64,000 bases of DNA, taken from Olivibacter sp. SDN3. Lineage in GTDB: Bacteria; Bacteroidota; Bacteroidia; Sphingobacteriales; Sphingobacteriaceae. Below the pieces are notes generated by a model, which made no database searches, had not been told where the DNA came from, and saw only the letters and a program-made list of their open reading frames with translations. The position numbers and the translations under genes were made by a program. The stretch lies in the NCBI RefSeq assembly GCF_014334135.1, contig NZ_CP060497.1, positions 310,001-374,000 of the forward strand, read 5' to 3'. Shown one piece after another: positions 1-7,403 of this stretch; within the stretch, counting starts at the first letter, position 1; each line of letters starts with the position of its first letter.

Positions 1-468
1 AAAACGAAGCTTGTTGGTTGCCTTGTTGTATAACTGCTCGTTGGTCACTTTATTTCCCTTCAGCAGTAATAATTCCCGCTGTGCTGAAACCAGTTCAGGG
101 GAGTATATTTGCATGATCAGTTGGCCACGCCTGACAGGCTGATAGTTATATTTTATATACAGTTTTTCAATTCTTCCTCCAACACGGGCGCTGATCGATG
201 TATTATTTCTGGTATCAAGCGTCACTTTGCCGGGAACTTCAACCATCAAAACCTGTATACCGCTATCGGCCTTAGTAGTCGATATACTGGCTTTAATCTG
301 TTCATTTACCGGTTTCAATAACGATTGAAGACTAGTATCTACTGGAGACTCTCCGTGCTGTTCGTGTCCCTTACTCGGAACCTGATCGGGTTTTCCCTGC
401 CGACAACCAATGATCAGAGCCGTCAAGCAAAAAAGCACTATACGCTTATTTATAAAGTTCTTTCTCAT
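1..468 (-). CDS. RND efflux periplasmic adaptor (CusB/CzcB-like), C-terminus off window
   Basis: This is the N-terminal 156 residues of a membrane-fusion protein that would link the inner-membrane RND pump to the outer-membrane channel for copper or other heavy-metal export. The N-terminus is a lipoprotein signal with a lipobox ending in Ile-Ile-Gly-Cys (Cys22). A spacer follows, then the start of the barrel-sandwich region: 'VEVPGKVTLDTRN', 'ISARVGGRIEKLYIKY', and 'YSPELVSAQRELL' leading into the alpha-hairpin. The ATG at 468 overlaps the end of the upstream channel gene by 23 nt, which suggests translational coupling. The frame is open to base 1, so the gene continues outside the window. 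The family is clear; metal specificity (Cu/Ag versus Co/Zn/Cd) is inferred from the copper-type neighbours. Confidence 0.88.
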   Translation of the reverse strand, partial: MRKNFINKRIVLFCLTALIIGCRQGKPDQVPSKGHEQHGESPVDTSLQSLLKPVNEQIKASISTTKADSGIQVLMVEVPGKVTLDTRNNTSISARVGGRIEKLYIKYNYQPVRRGQLIMQIYSPELVSAQRELLLLKGNKVTNEQLYNKATNKLRF

Positions 469-1696
469 AATCTACAATCATTTTGTATAGTTTAAGCTTT
501 TCATCCAATAACGAATTTCTCATCATGGTTACCGCTTCCCAGTCATTGATTACCACGGTGAGCTCCTGTTTATTTTCTTGGTAGGCTTGAAAATTTGCGT
601 CAAGTGCGCGGTTCAGCGACGGAATTACTTTTTCCTCAATAGCGCTGATCTGTTTCTGCATATTTAGTATTTCGTACTGCATTCCATATAGCATACCTTG
701 ACTCTCCACCAACATGCCGGTTCTTTCTTTTTGCATTGCCTGTACGTTCAGTTCCATCGCTTTTACTTCGTTCTTGTACATTTTACTGCTCCAGGGAGCT
801 ATTGGTATACTTACCATTCCCATTATACTATAAGCGTTCGGCATCATTTTTCCCAACGGGGACATATGGTCAAAGCGGATTTTAAAATCCGGTTTTGACT
901 CCTTTTTCATGGATTGTATGTTAAGTTGCATACTCCCTATATCCGCATCCATCTTTGTAATATCTTTTCTTCTTGTAGCCAGAATTGAAGTGTCCAAACT
1001 TGCTTGAGGTGTAAATTCCGGAGAAAAAGTTGTGTCAACTGCGAACAAGGTATTTCCCGGCTGGTTCATTAAGCTATTGAGCCATGCACGTGCTTTGGCA
1101 ATTTCCCCTTCTTGCATGCGGATCATGTTCTCAGTGTCCTCTATGCGCGCATCTGCTTTAAATACGCTACCTAGGGAAGATCTGTTATATTCATAGCGAA
1201 TCCCTTCTATTTCCTTCATGGTTTTCATCAGAACCACATTTTCTCGGAGTATATGGATGCGCTTTTCGGCAACTAACCAGCTATAGTAAAGCATTTTGGC
1301 TTGTGCTTTCAGTTCATTGAGCTTGACCTTTCTTGATTCAAGTTCCGACTTCCCCTGTGAGGCAATAAAATCCCGTTTTCCCCTTAGTTTTGATGGATTT
1401 GGAATATCCTGTTCAAATTGAAGCATAAGCGATCCTTTATCGCTATCCGACATAATTTCTTGTCCCGGATATGGTGTCATAAACGTTCCTACACCAACCA
1501 TTGGAGCCATCCATGAAGTGGCCGCTTTTGCGCTATACTGAAATCCTTCCGCTTTCAACGAATAAGATTTCAGTTGCTCATTTTGCTCATCAATGCGTTT
1601 TAGTATAGTATCTAACCGTAACACAGATGTGTCTTGCCCGTAAGTGAAAACAGGATATAAAACGAGGATAAATAGTAATTTCTTAATGGTTTGCAT
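446..1696 (-). CDS. TolC-family outer-membrane efflux channel (CusC-like)
   Basis: This 416-residue protein is the probable outer-membrane channel of the tripartite metal efflux pump. It begins with a Sec signal ('MQTIKKLLFILVLYPVFTYGQ' region) followed by long helical repeats rich in Lys, Glu, Gln and Met, as in TolC/CusC proteins. 'EQDIPNPSKLRGKRDF' lies near residue 90. The sequence is Met-rich around residues 280-300 ('MSPLGKMMPNAYSIMGM'), which would suit a copper route, though this is inference. It overlaps the pump gene upstream by 14 nt and the adaptor gene downstream by 23 nt, so the three genes form one tightly packed operon. The length is typical of Bacteroidota CusC-type channels. 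Confidence 0.88.
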   Translation of the reverse strand: MQTIKKLLFILVLYPVFTYGQDTSVLRLDTILKRIDEQNEQLKSYSLKAEGFQYSAKAATSWMAPMVGVGTFMTPYPGQEIMSDSDKGSLMLQFEQDIPNPSKLRGKRDFIASQGKSELESRKVKLNELKAQAKMLYYSWLVAEKRIHILRENVVLMKTMKEIEGIRYEYNRSSLGSVFKADARIEDTENMIRMQEGEIAKARAWLNSLMNQPGNTLFAVDTTFSPEFTPQASLDTSILATRRKDITKMDADIGSMQLNIQSMKKESKPDFKIRFDHMSPLGKMMPNAYSIMGMVSIPIAPWSSKMYKNEVKAMELNVQAMQKERTGMLVESQGMLYGMQYEILNMQKQISAIEEKVIPSLNRALDANFQAYQENKQELTVVINDWEAVTMMRNSLLDEKLKLYKMIVDYEKELYK

Positions 1697-3617
1697 CGTA
1701 TATTTCTAATTTTCCGTATTTACGTAATTCATATTCTTTTGTCATCAGAAATATCAACGGAGTGACTAATAGGATGTGCGTAGAAGATGTTAGAACACCT
1801 CCAATCATAGGAAGTACAATAGGTTGCATGACATCGATCCCTACACCATTTGCCCATAGTACCGGCACTAAACCGAACAAAGCGACACTTACCGTCATCA
1901 ATTTTGGTCTGAGGCGTTTTGCGGCACCATGTATTACATATTCCCTTAAATCTTCTTTGGTTATGGTATCGCTACTGTTTCCTTTCAGTTTGACCAATTG
2001 TTGCATGGCATCGTTAAGATAAATGACCATGACAATACCTGTTTCTACTGCAATTCCGAACAGTGCTATAAATCCTACTGCCACGGCTACGGACAGATTG
2101 ACTCCCCAGAAGTAAATCATATAAGCGCCACCTATCAGCGCGAACGGTATCGTCACAAGGCTTAAAAACGCTTCCCGCAGAGAATGAAAGGCAAAATATA
2201 AGGCGAAAAATATAATCACGAACACGATGGGTGCAATCCATAACAATGTTTGCTGCCCTCTGATCAAATTTTCGTACTGTCCGCTCCATTCCAGGAAATA
2301 ACCGTCCGGCATTAACCCCTTGCTGCCGTTGATCCTGTCAATAGCTTCTTTAACCGTACTTCCCAAATCCCTGTCACGAACATTGAACATGACAGCACCT
2401 CGCAGTAGCGCATTATCGGACGTGATCATAGGAGGACCTGCTTCAAACTTGACGTTGGCAACAGAGCTCAACGGAACTTCACCGAATGACTGGCTCTTAA
2501 GAGGAATTCTTTCGATTTTTGTGATGCTGTTTCTATAATCCTGACTTAGCCTCACGTTTATGCTAAATCTCCGACGGCCTTCGATGGTCTGTCCTATGGG
2601 TGCACCTCCTAAGGCCGATTCAACGGTTTGATTCACATCATCGACGGTTAAACCATAACGGGATAGTGCTGATCGGTCAATATCTATATTTAAGTATTTT
2701 CCACCTGTAATAGGCTCCACGTATAGATCCTGTACACCCGGAATCCCTTCCAGAGCGTTTTTGACACGTTCAGATACCGATGCTATGCTGTCCAATTGCT
2801 GTCCATAAACTTTAATCCCCACATCGGTGCGGATCCCCGTTGCCAACATATTAATCCGATTGATAATGGGTTGTGTCCAGCCATTCACCACCCCCGGAAT
2901 CTGAAGCTTCTTATCCAATTCGTCGATGATATCCTGCTTCGTTATGCCTTCTCTCCATTGACCTTTAGGTTTGAGCATAATAATCGTCTCGATCATACTG
3001 ATAGGCGAGTTATCCGTTGAGGTACTTGCCCTCCCCGCCTTTCCCAGCACCTTTTCTACTTCCGGAACACTTTTAATGATTTTGTCCTGGACCTGTAAAA
3101 TGCGTTTCGCTTCACTGTTGCTTATATCTGGAAGCGTAACCGGCATGAAGAGGATGCTTTGTTCATCCAAAGGAGGCATAAACTCGGTACCTAAGTTTTT
3201 AAGTAATGGAATAGTTATTAAAAGAGCGATTACATTAATGGCTATAGTTGTTTTCCGCCATTTTAATACTTTCCGGATAATCGGCTCATAGATTCTGCTG
3301 AGAAAACGGTTGACAGGGTTTGCGTCATCTGGCTTGAACTTCCCTTTCATAAAAAAGGATATCAACACAGGGGCCAGAGTAATAACCAAAAATGCATCAA
3401 CAATCATGATGAAGGTTTTGGTATAAGCTAATGGATGAAACAGTTTTCCTTCCTGTCCAGTCAACATAAAAACCGGCAAAAATGAGGTTATAATGATAAC
3501 GGTTGCAAAAAAGACGCCCCGGCTTACCTGTTTGCTGCTTTTTTCAATTACCTTTATTCTTTCTTCATCAGAAATCCATTGAGGCGATCTTTTGAATATA
3601 TTTTTAAATTTTTTCAT
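1683..3617 (-). CDS. CusA/CzcA-type RND pump, C-terminal part (split gene)
   Basis: These 644 residues correspond to the C-terminal 60% of a heavy-metal RND transporter. They cover the loop and helix after TM4 ('SFLPVFMLTGQEGKLFHPLAYTKT' region), the second periplasmic porter domain ('NRINMLATGIRTDVGIKVYG'), and the final helix bundle ('FALIGGAYMIYFWGVNLSVA', 'LRPKLMTVSVALFGLVPVLW'). The matching N-terminal part is the adjacent upstream frame, which stops at 3619. The ATG chosen here (3617) lies one base after that stop (TAA-T-ATG), the usual geometry of translational re-initiation. An open frame extends upstream to 3689, but it overlaps the N-terminal gene and has no family similarity. The pump may therefore be made as two chains, or the gene may be frameshifted. 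Confidence 0.85.
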   Translation of the reverse strand: MKKFKNIFKRSPQWISDEERIKVIEKSSKQVSRGVFFATVIIITSFLPVFMLTGQEGKLFHPLAYTKTFIMIVDAFLVITLAPVLISFFMKGKFKPDDANPVNRFLSRIYEPIIRKVLKWRKTTIAINVIALLITIPLLKNLGTEFMPPLDEQSILFMPVTLPDISNSEAKRILQVQDKIIKSVPEVEKVLGKAGRASTSTDNSPISMIETIIMLKPKGQWREGITKQDIIDELDKKLQIPGVVNGWTQPIINRINMLATGIRTDVGIKVYGQQLDSIASVSERVKNALEGIPGVQDLYVEPITGGKYLNIDIDRSALSRYGLTVDDVNQTVESALGGAPIGQTIEGRRRFSINVRLSQDYRNSITKIERIPLKSQSFGEVPLSSVANVKFEAGPPMITSDNALLRGAVMFNVRDRDLGSTVKEAIDRINGSKGLMPDGYFLEWSGQYENLIRGQQTLLWIAPIVFVIIFFALYFAFHSLREAFLSLVTIPFALIGGAYMIYFWGVNLSVAVAVGFIALFGIAVETGIVMVIYLNDAMQQLVKLKGNSSDTITKEDLREYVIHGAAKRLRPKLMTVSVALFGLVPVLWANGVGIDVMQPIVLPMIGGVLTSSTHILLVTPLIFLMTKEYELRKYGKLEIYDANH

Positions 3618-3618
3618 A

Positions 3619-4917
3619 TTATATTTCGCTGGACTTTTTATTGGATGATTCCCACTGCTCGTATCGCTCTGACAGATGTTTATACGCATTTTCGCTCATG
3701 ATAATACCATTATCTACGATGACACCTATAGCGAGCGCGATACCGGTCAATGACATGATATTCGATGAAATTCCAAACGCGTTAAGTAATATAAAACTGA
3801 CGGCCAATGTGATGGGTATCTGGATAATGATACTGAGAGCACTTCTCCAATGGAAAAGGAAGATGATAACCACAATGGAAACAACGATCATCTCCTCTAT
3901 CAAGGTACGTTTTATTGATTCGACCGACTCCTTTATCAATTCTCCACGGTCATACACAATGTCAAACTTGACCCCTTCAGGGAGTCCTTTTGCAACTTCC
4001 TTCATTTTCAGCTTGATGCGATCGATCACTTCAGCGGCATTCTCGCCGTAACGCATAACAACAATTCCACCTACACGCTCGCCCTCCCCATCTTGATCGA
4101 AAATGCCCAACCGTGCCTCACCTGTCATCTGGACGGTGCCTATGTCCGATATTTTGATAGGATTTCCGTTTTGGTTGGCAACCGGTATATTTTCGATTTC
4201 TTCTATAGATTGTAGATAACCGCTTGTTTTAATAATATAACCAATATCACTCATTTCGAATTTTCGCCCTCCGCTTTCGTTATTGTTCGTTCGCACGGCA
4301 TTGATAACATCAGGTATAGATAATTTATAATAGAGAAGTCTGTTTGGATCAACGGTAACTTGGTATTGCTTTTGAAAACCACCGAAAGAAGCTATTTCAC
4401 TTACTCCTTGAACATTTTGCAAAGCAAACTTAATGTACCAGTCCTGCACAGCTCGCTGTTCTCCAAGATCTAGTTTGGGTGCATCTAAGGTATACCATAA
4501 AATATGTCCCACACCCGTTCCATCCGGACCGAGCTGTGGGGTTGCACCTGTCGGCAAGGTACTGGAAACAGTACTTAGCCGTTCCAATACACGTTCACGT
4601 GCCCAGTAGATATCGACATCGTCGTCAAAAATGACATAAATAAAGCTCATACCGAACATTGAGCTTCCTCGAACGTATTTTATGCGGGGTAATCCCTGTA
4701 GGTTTGTAACCAAGGGATAAGTGATCTGGTCCTCGATCAATTGCGGTGCCCTTCCCATCCATTCGGTAAATACGATCACCTGGTTTTCAGACAGATCTGG
4801 AATGGCATCGATGGGATTCTTTTTTACCGATATTACTCCCCAGACAAATATGCCCAGGCTTAACATCAGTACGATAAAACGGTTACGTAACGACCACTCG
4901 ATAACTTTATGTACCAT
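3619..4917 (-). CDS. CusA/CzcA-type RND pump, N-terminal part (split gene)
   Basis: These 432 residues correspond to the N-terminal 40% of a heavy-metal RND transporter, which exports metal using the proton gradient. They hold TM1 ('NRFIVLMLSLGIFVWG'), the first porter domain with 'DAIPDLSENQVIVFTEW' and 'YWARERVLERLSTV', TM2 and TM3, and the TM4 signature 'GVIVDNGIIMSENA', in which the proton-relay Asp and the Glu typical of metal pumps are kept. The protein stops at Ser-Ser-Glu-Ile in the cytoplasmic loop after TM4, where intact CusA (about 1040 residues) continues. The rest is the next gene, one base away. The break falls in a tolerant loop, so a functional two-chain pump is possible. Confidence 0.87.
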   Translation of the reverse strand: MVHKVIEWSLRNRFIVLMLSLGIFVWGVISVKKNPIDAIPDLSENQVIVFTEWMGRAPQLIEDQITYPLVTNLQGLPRIKYVRGSSMFGMSFIYVIFDDDVDIYWARERVLERLSTVSSTLPTGATPQLGPDGTGVGHILWYTLDAPKLDLGEQRAVQDWYIKFALQNVQGVSEIASFGGFQKQYQVTVDPNRLLYYKLSIPDVINAVRTNNNESGGRKFEMSDIGYIIKTSGYLQSIEEIENIPVANQNGNPIKISDIGTVQMTGEARLGIFDQDGEGERVGGIVVMRYGENAAEVIDRIKLKMKEVAKGLPEGVKFDIVYDRGELIKESVESIKRTLIEEMIVVSIVVIIFLFHWRSALSIIIQIPITLAVSFILLNAFGISSNIMSLTGIALAIGVIVDNGIIMSENAYKHLSERYEQWESSNKKSSEI

Positions 4918-4989
4918 ATCGATAAAGTAATTTTGCTGTAAAAACTGATTGATGGTTTAATTTGTAGTAACGGAGCAGCCTGAAAAGTA

Positions 4990-5010
4990 GCCCGTGACTA
5001 CGTCACGGGC
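4990..5010 (-). terminator. Hairpin between DUF3347 gene and cusA-like gene
   Basis: A perfect 9-bp inverted repeat (GCCCGTGAC, TAC loop, GTCACGGGC) lies 10 bases after the DUF3347 stop codon. On the minus strand it is followed by TACTTTTC, a weak U tract. It may terminate or attenuate transcription before the RND pump genes, or protect the upstream mRNA end. Confidence 0.5.
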
Positions 5011-5019
5011 GAAATAAAA

Positions 5020-5646
5020 CTAATTAATAACTTCCTTAACAGACCCGCACTTAAGCATTTTACTTCCGAAATATGGATTTTTTATTTCATTCGCTTCCGA
5101 GAGCCACATAGCGCCTTCATTATCTTTTGCCATAGGGCAATGTGCATTATACAATGTTCGTCCGGCTCCGAAGCCTTTGACCAGCGCATATACGTCCTCG
5201 CTCATCATGATGAAATGTTCTCGTTGATGTTTAATATTGCCCACATTTTCACCAATATGTTCCGCATGCTCTTTCAGATCGGCTTCATTCTGGTTATACA
5301 GTGCTGCTTGTTCGGCAGTTAAGACAGATTTATCTAACTGGTTCATGGCTGCGACCATTGCTTCACCGCCACTTGCGGCTTCTTTATCATCATCATTGGA
5401 TAACGCAGTTTTTACATGGATATAATGATCGACGATCTGTTTTATGGATGAGGCCACTTTTGGATCCACATCCGTAAAGCTGGCCTTGATCTCCGTAATG
5501 TTTGTGTTTCCATCGGCCGTTTGATGTTCTACATTTTCCATGGTCTCCATATTTTGATGATCATCGATTTTCTTTTCTGAATTTGAATTACACGCAGCGA
5601 AAGTGAAGGCTGTGACGGCCATCACACCAAAAATTAGATTTTTCAT
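5020..5646 (-). CDS. DUF3347 domain lipoprotein, copper-cluster associated
   Basis: This 208-residue protein has a lipoprotein signal with the lipobox Ala-Ala-Cys near residue 19, a low-complexity Asp/Glu/Asn linker, and a C-terminal DUF3347 domain. The domain is recognisable by its helical core ('ASSIKQIVDHYIHVKTALS') and its end motifs 'YNAHCPMAKDNEGAMWLS' and 'NPYFGSKMLKCG'. The conserved Cys-Pro-Met-Ala and the later Cys-Gly are candidate metal ligands. In Bacteroidota this family is found beside Cus-type pumps and on membrane-fusion proteins, so a periplasmic copper-binding role is likely but not proven. It lies between the secreted HMA protein (18-bp gap) and the split pump, from which it is separated by a hairpin. 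Confidence 0.82.
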   Translation of the reverse strand: MKNLIFGVMAVTAFTFAACNSNSEKKIDDHQNMETMENVEHQTADGNTNITEIKASFTDVDPKVASSIKQIVDHYIHVKTALSNDDDKEAASGGEAMVAAMNQLDKSVLTAEQAALYNQNEADLKEHAEHIGENVGNIKHQREHFIMMSEDVYALVKGFGAGRTLYNAHCPMAKDNEGAMWLSEANEIKNPYFGSKMLKCGSVKEVIN

Positions 5647-5664
5647 TTCAATTAATTTTATTGT

Positions 5665-6054
5665 TTAATGATTATGTTGTTGTGATTTTTCCTGTTGATG
5701 CCCTTCATGCTCACCCTGAGATGCACCTTTGCGATCGTATTGACAACACCCCGGTAGCTTGTCATAGGCAGCATCCGATGCAGAGAGATCTTGTGTATCG
5801 TGCCCAGCCTTGGCGATTTGCTTCTGCACATCTTTTTCGGATACTTTGTCCGTATTGAATGCCAACGTCATCATTTTTGTTTCGACATTCCAGTTTGCGC
5901 TTTTTACACCTTCAATATTGGCGGCCTTTTCAATGCGCTTTTTGCACATTTCACAATTGCCATAAACTTTAAAAGATGTGTTTTTTTCCTGACCATATAC
6001 AGTGGTCCCAATGATAGCCATAATAGCTACTAGCATTAATCTGATAGATTTCAT
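5665..6054 (-). CDS. Secreted heavy-metal-associated (HMA) domain protein
   Basis: A 129-residue protein with an N-terminal signal peptide ('MKSIRLMLVAIMAIIGTTVYGQ' region) and one HMA domain. The metal site is Gly-Asn-Cys-Glu-Met-Cys, the CxxC motif of MerP/CopZ-like metallochaperones, followed by the typical 'IEGVKSANWNVETKMMTLAF'. A Cys-Cys pair ('LPGCCQYDRKG') and a His/Gln-rich tail ending His-Asn-His add further possible ligands. A periplasmic copper-scavenging or delivery role for the adjacent RND pump is inferred. The start at 6054 is preferred over an in-frame ATG at 6093 because the signal peptide begins there. Confidence 0.85.
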   Translation of the reverse strand: MKSIRLMLVAIMAIIGTTVYGQEKNTSFKVYGNCEMCKKRIEKAANIEGVKSANWNVETKMMTLAFNTDKVSEKDVQKQIAKAGHDTQDLSASDAAYDKLPGCCQYDRKGASQGEHEGHQQEKSQQHNH

Positions 6055-6155
6055 GATAAAAAGAATTAAATGTTTAAAGATTATTGCAGGCATATAGAAA
6101 TGCCATCCTATTCGAATCTCAGATGAGATCGAAAAAAAAAGAAGTGGAAATAGTA

Positions 6156-6557
6156 TTAAATTCGGAAAACTTGGTTTTTGAGGTATAATGGTGTTTTGAT
6201 CGCCGCGGGAGGCGAATTGCTTACCGGATTCTCTTCCGTTACCGATGGAATAATCAGATAGTCCGAAATATCATTTGGAATTTTCGGTAATAGGAAACTA
6301 ATTTTTTGGAATTCTAAAAAGGTATTCTCCGAACTTTTATGAACTTTATCCAGTTTTACCTGTTTATGCTCATCCTTGCAACAGTCATTTTTCTTCTTCG
6401 ATTTCTTAGTCATACCGCACACTTCACAGGCATCGTCTTGGCCGTGCCATAAGGAGGTGTCTACCAGTTTTTCCATGCAGTAATGCAGATGCATGGTAAA
6501 TCCGGTAGATGTACCGAGATAGAAAAAGGTCAATATGATAAGTAATATCTTCTTCAC
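6156..6557 (-). CDS. HYC_CC_PP family protein
   Basis: A 133-residue secreted or membrane-anchored protein with the three motifs that name this Bacteroidota family: His-Tyr-Cys after the signal segment ('MHLHYCMEKLVD'), a Cys-Cys pair in a Lys/Asp-rich stretch ('KKNDCCKDEHKQVKLDK'), and Pro-Pro near the C-terminus ('SNSPPAAIKTPLYLKNQ'). An extra 'DACEVCGM' gives a CxxC. No biochemical function is established. It is the first gene of the copper cluster on this strand, and the Cys/His content suggests metal binding, which is inference. Confidence 0.82.
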   Translation of the reverse strand: MKKILLIILTFFYLGTSTGFTMHLHYCMEKLVDTSLWHGQDDACEVCGMTKKSKKKNDCCKDEHKQVKLDKVHKSSENTFLEFQKISFLLPKIPNDISDYLIIPSVTEENPVSNSPPAAIKTPLYLKNQVFRI

Positions 6558-7211
6558 TGCATTGCAAAGTAAATAAAAAGTTTAGATAAAAAATTACATA
6601 ATTCCGTTCTTATTTTACATAATTTTGTAGTGTCGAAGGGCTCGCTTTATCTCATTTGTTGCTTCCTTGATTCCGAAAAATAGAGATTGGCCATTCCATA
6701 AAATGAGTTATCCTTCTTGATAATTGCAACAAGCGATTTAATGCTGAAATGATCGTCGTTAGAATCGCCGAAGATTATAGGACTTTAATTCAGGATTCTG
6801 CTTTTCAATCGCTCATTCGTCAGCTTTTTCATCAAGACACGTGTTCGTGCACACGACGGGAACCATTGAGGTATTTCTGTTTTTTCAGATATCATTAGCT
6901 ATTTAAGACCTGTTTGCATAAGGGGCGTCATGGTAAATAGCTCTGCGCAGTTTTGCAGCAGGGCATGGGGAATATAATGGCTAAACGTTTTAAAACCGCA
7001 GGATTGTGTCAGTCATTCTAGAGAACCTTTACGCCAAGTATTACACTCACACTGTCGCGACAATTTCAGCTTTTTAAGCTAGCTAAAATTTTTCTTCATA
7101 ATTTGAACGACAGGCGTCGTTTGGTTTTTATATTTTTTGACCACTTCCCAATTAGTTGGCAAATTCTTTTTATTAAAATCTACAATATTGTCTATAGTAG
7201 ACAATAAGAAT
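6558..7211. other. 650-bp stretch without a convincing gene
   Basis: No intact gene is visible. Short open stretches on both strands (for example a 50-codon plus-strand frame from an ATG at about 6749, and a minus-strand fragment around 6655-6780) are interrupted by stops and look like decayed DNA between the copper cluster and the recombinase. This position fits the inner end of a mobile island. A promoter for the copper cluster presumably lies just upstream of 6557, but I cannot point to a convincing motif. Confidence 0.5.
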
Positions 7212-7376
7212 ATGGCAAAACGGCTTATAGAAAAACGACATATCACTCCCGAACAGGCTACGAAAATTTTGAATAAAAGAGGCATAGAAGTAAACGAAAA
7301 GCAAGCAAAAATAATTTTGGATTTCTTGTATATTTTAGCTAAATTAACAGTTAATCAATACTTTAGGAAAGATTAG
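7212..7376 (+). CDS. Small orphan protein upstream of serine recombinase
   Basis: A 54-residue basic, helical protein starting 'MAKRLIEKRHITPEQATKIL' and ending 'VNQYFRKD'. It contains 'KRGIEVNEKQAKIILDFLY', which reads like a short helix-turn-helix or helical hairpin. I recall similar small proteins directly before recombinase genes in Bacteroidota mobile DNA, but no function is known to me. The open frame extends upstream only through a TTG at 7137; the ATG at 7212 is the better start. It lies 27 bp before the recombinase and probably shares its transcript. It could be a recombination directionality factor or a regulator, which is speculation. Confidence 0.62.
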   Translation: MAKRLIEKRHITPEQATKILNKRGIEVNEKQAKIILDFLYILAKLTVNQYFRKD

Positions 7377-7403
7377 CATATTCGTTTATTGTAAAAAAAT
7401 ACC

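Noticed and set aside
6749-6900. Short plus-strand frame starting Met-Ile-Val-Val-Arg-Ile-Ala-Glu-Asp-Tyr, like the start of a response regulator
   Set aside because: Only about 50 codons before a stop, with no receiver-domain continuation in any frame; at most a decayed fragment and too weak to annotate.
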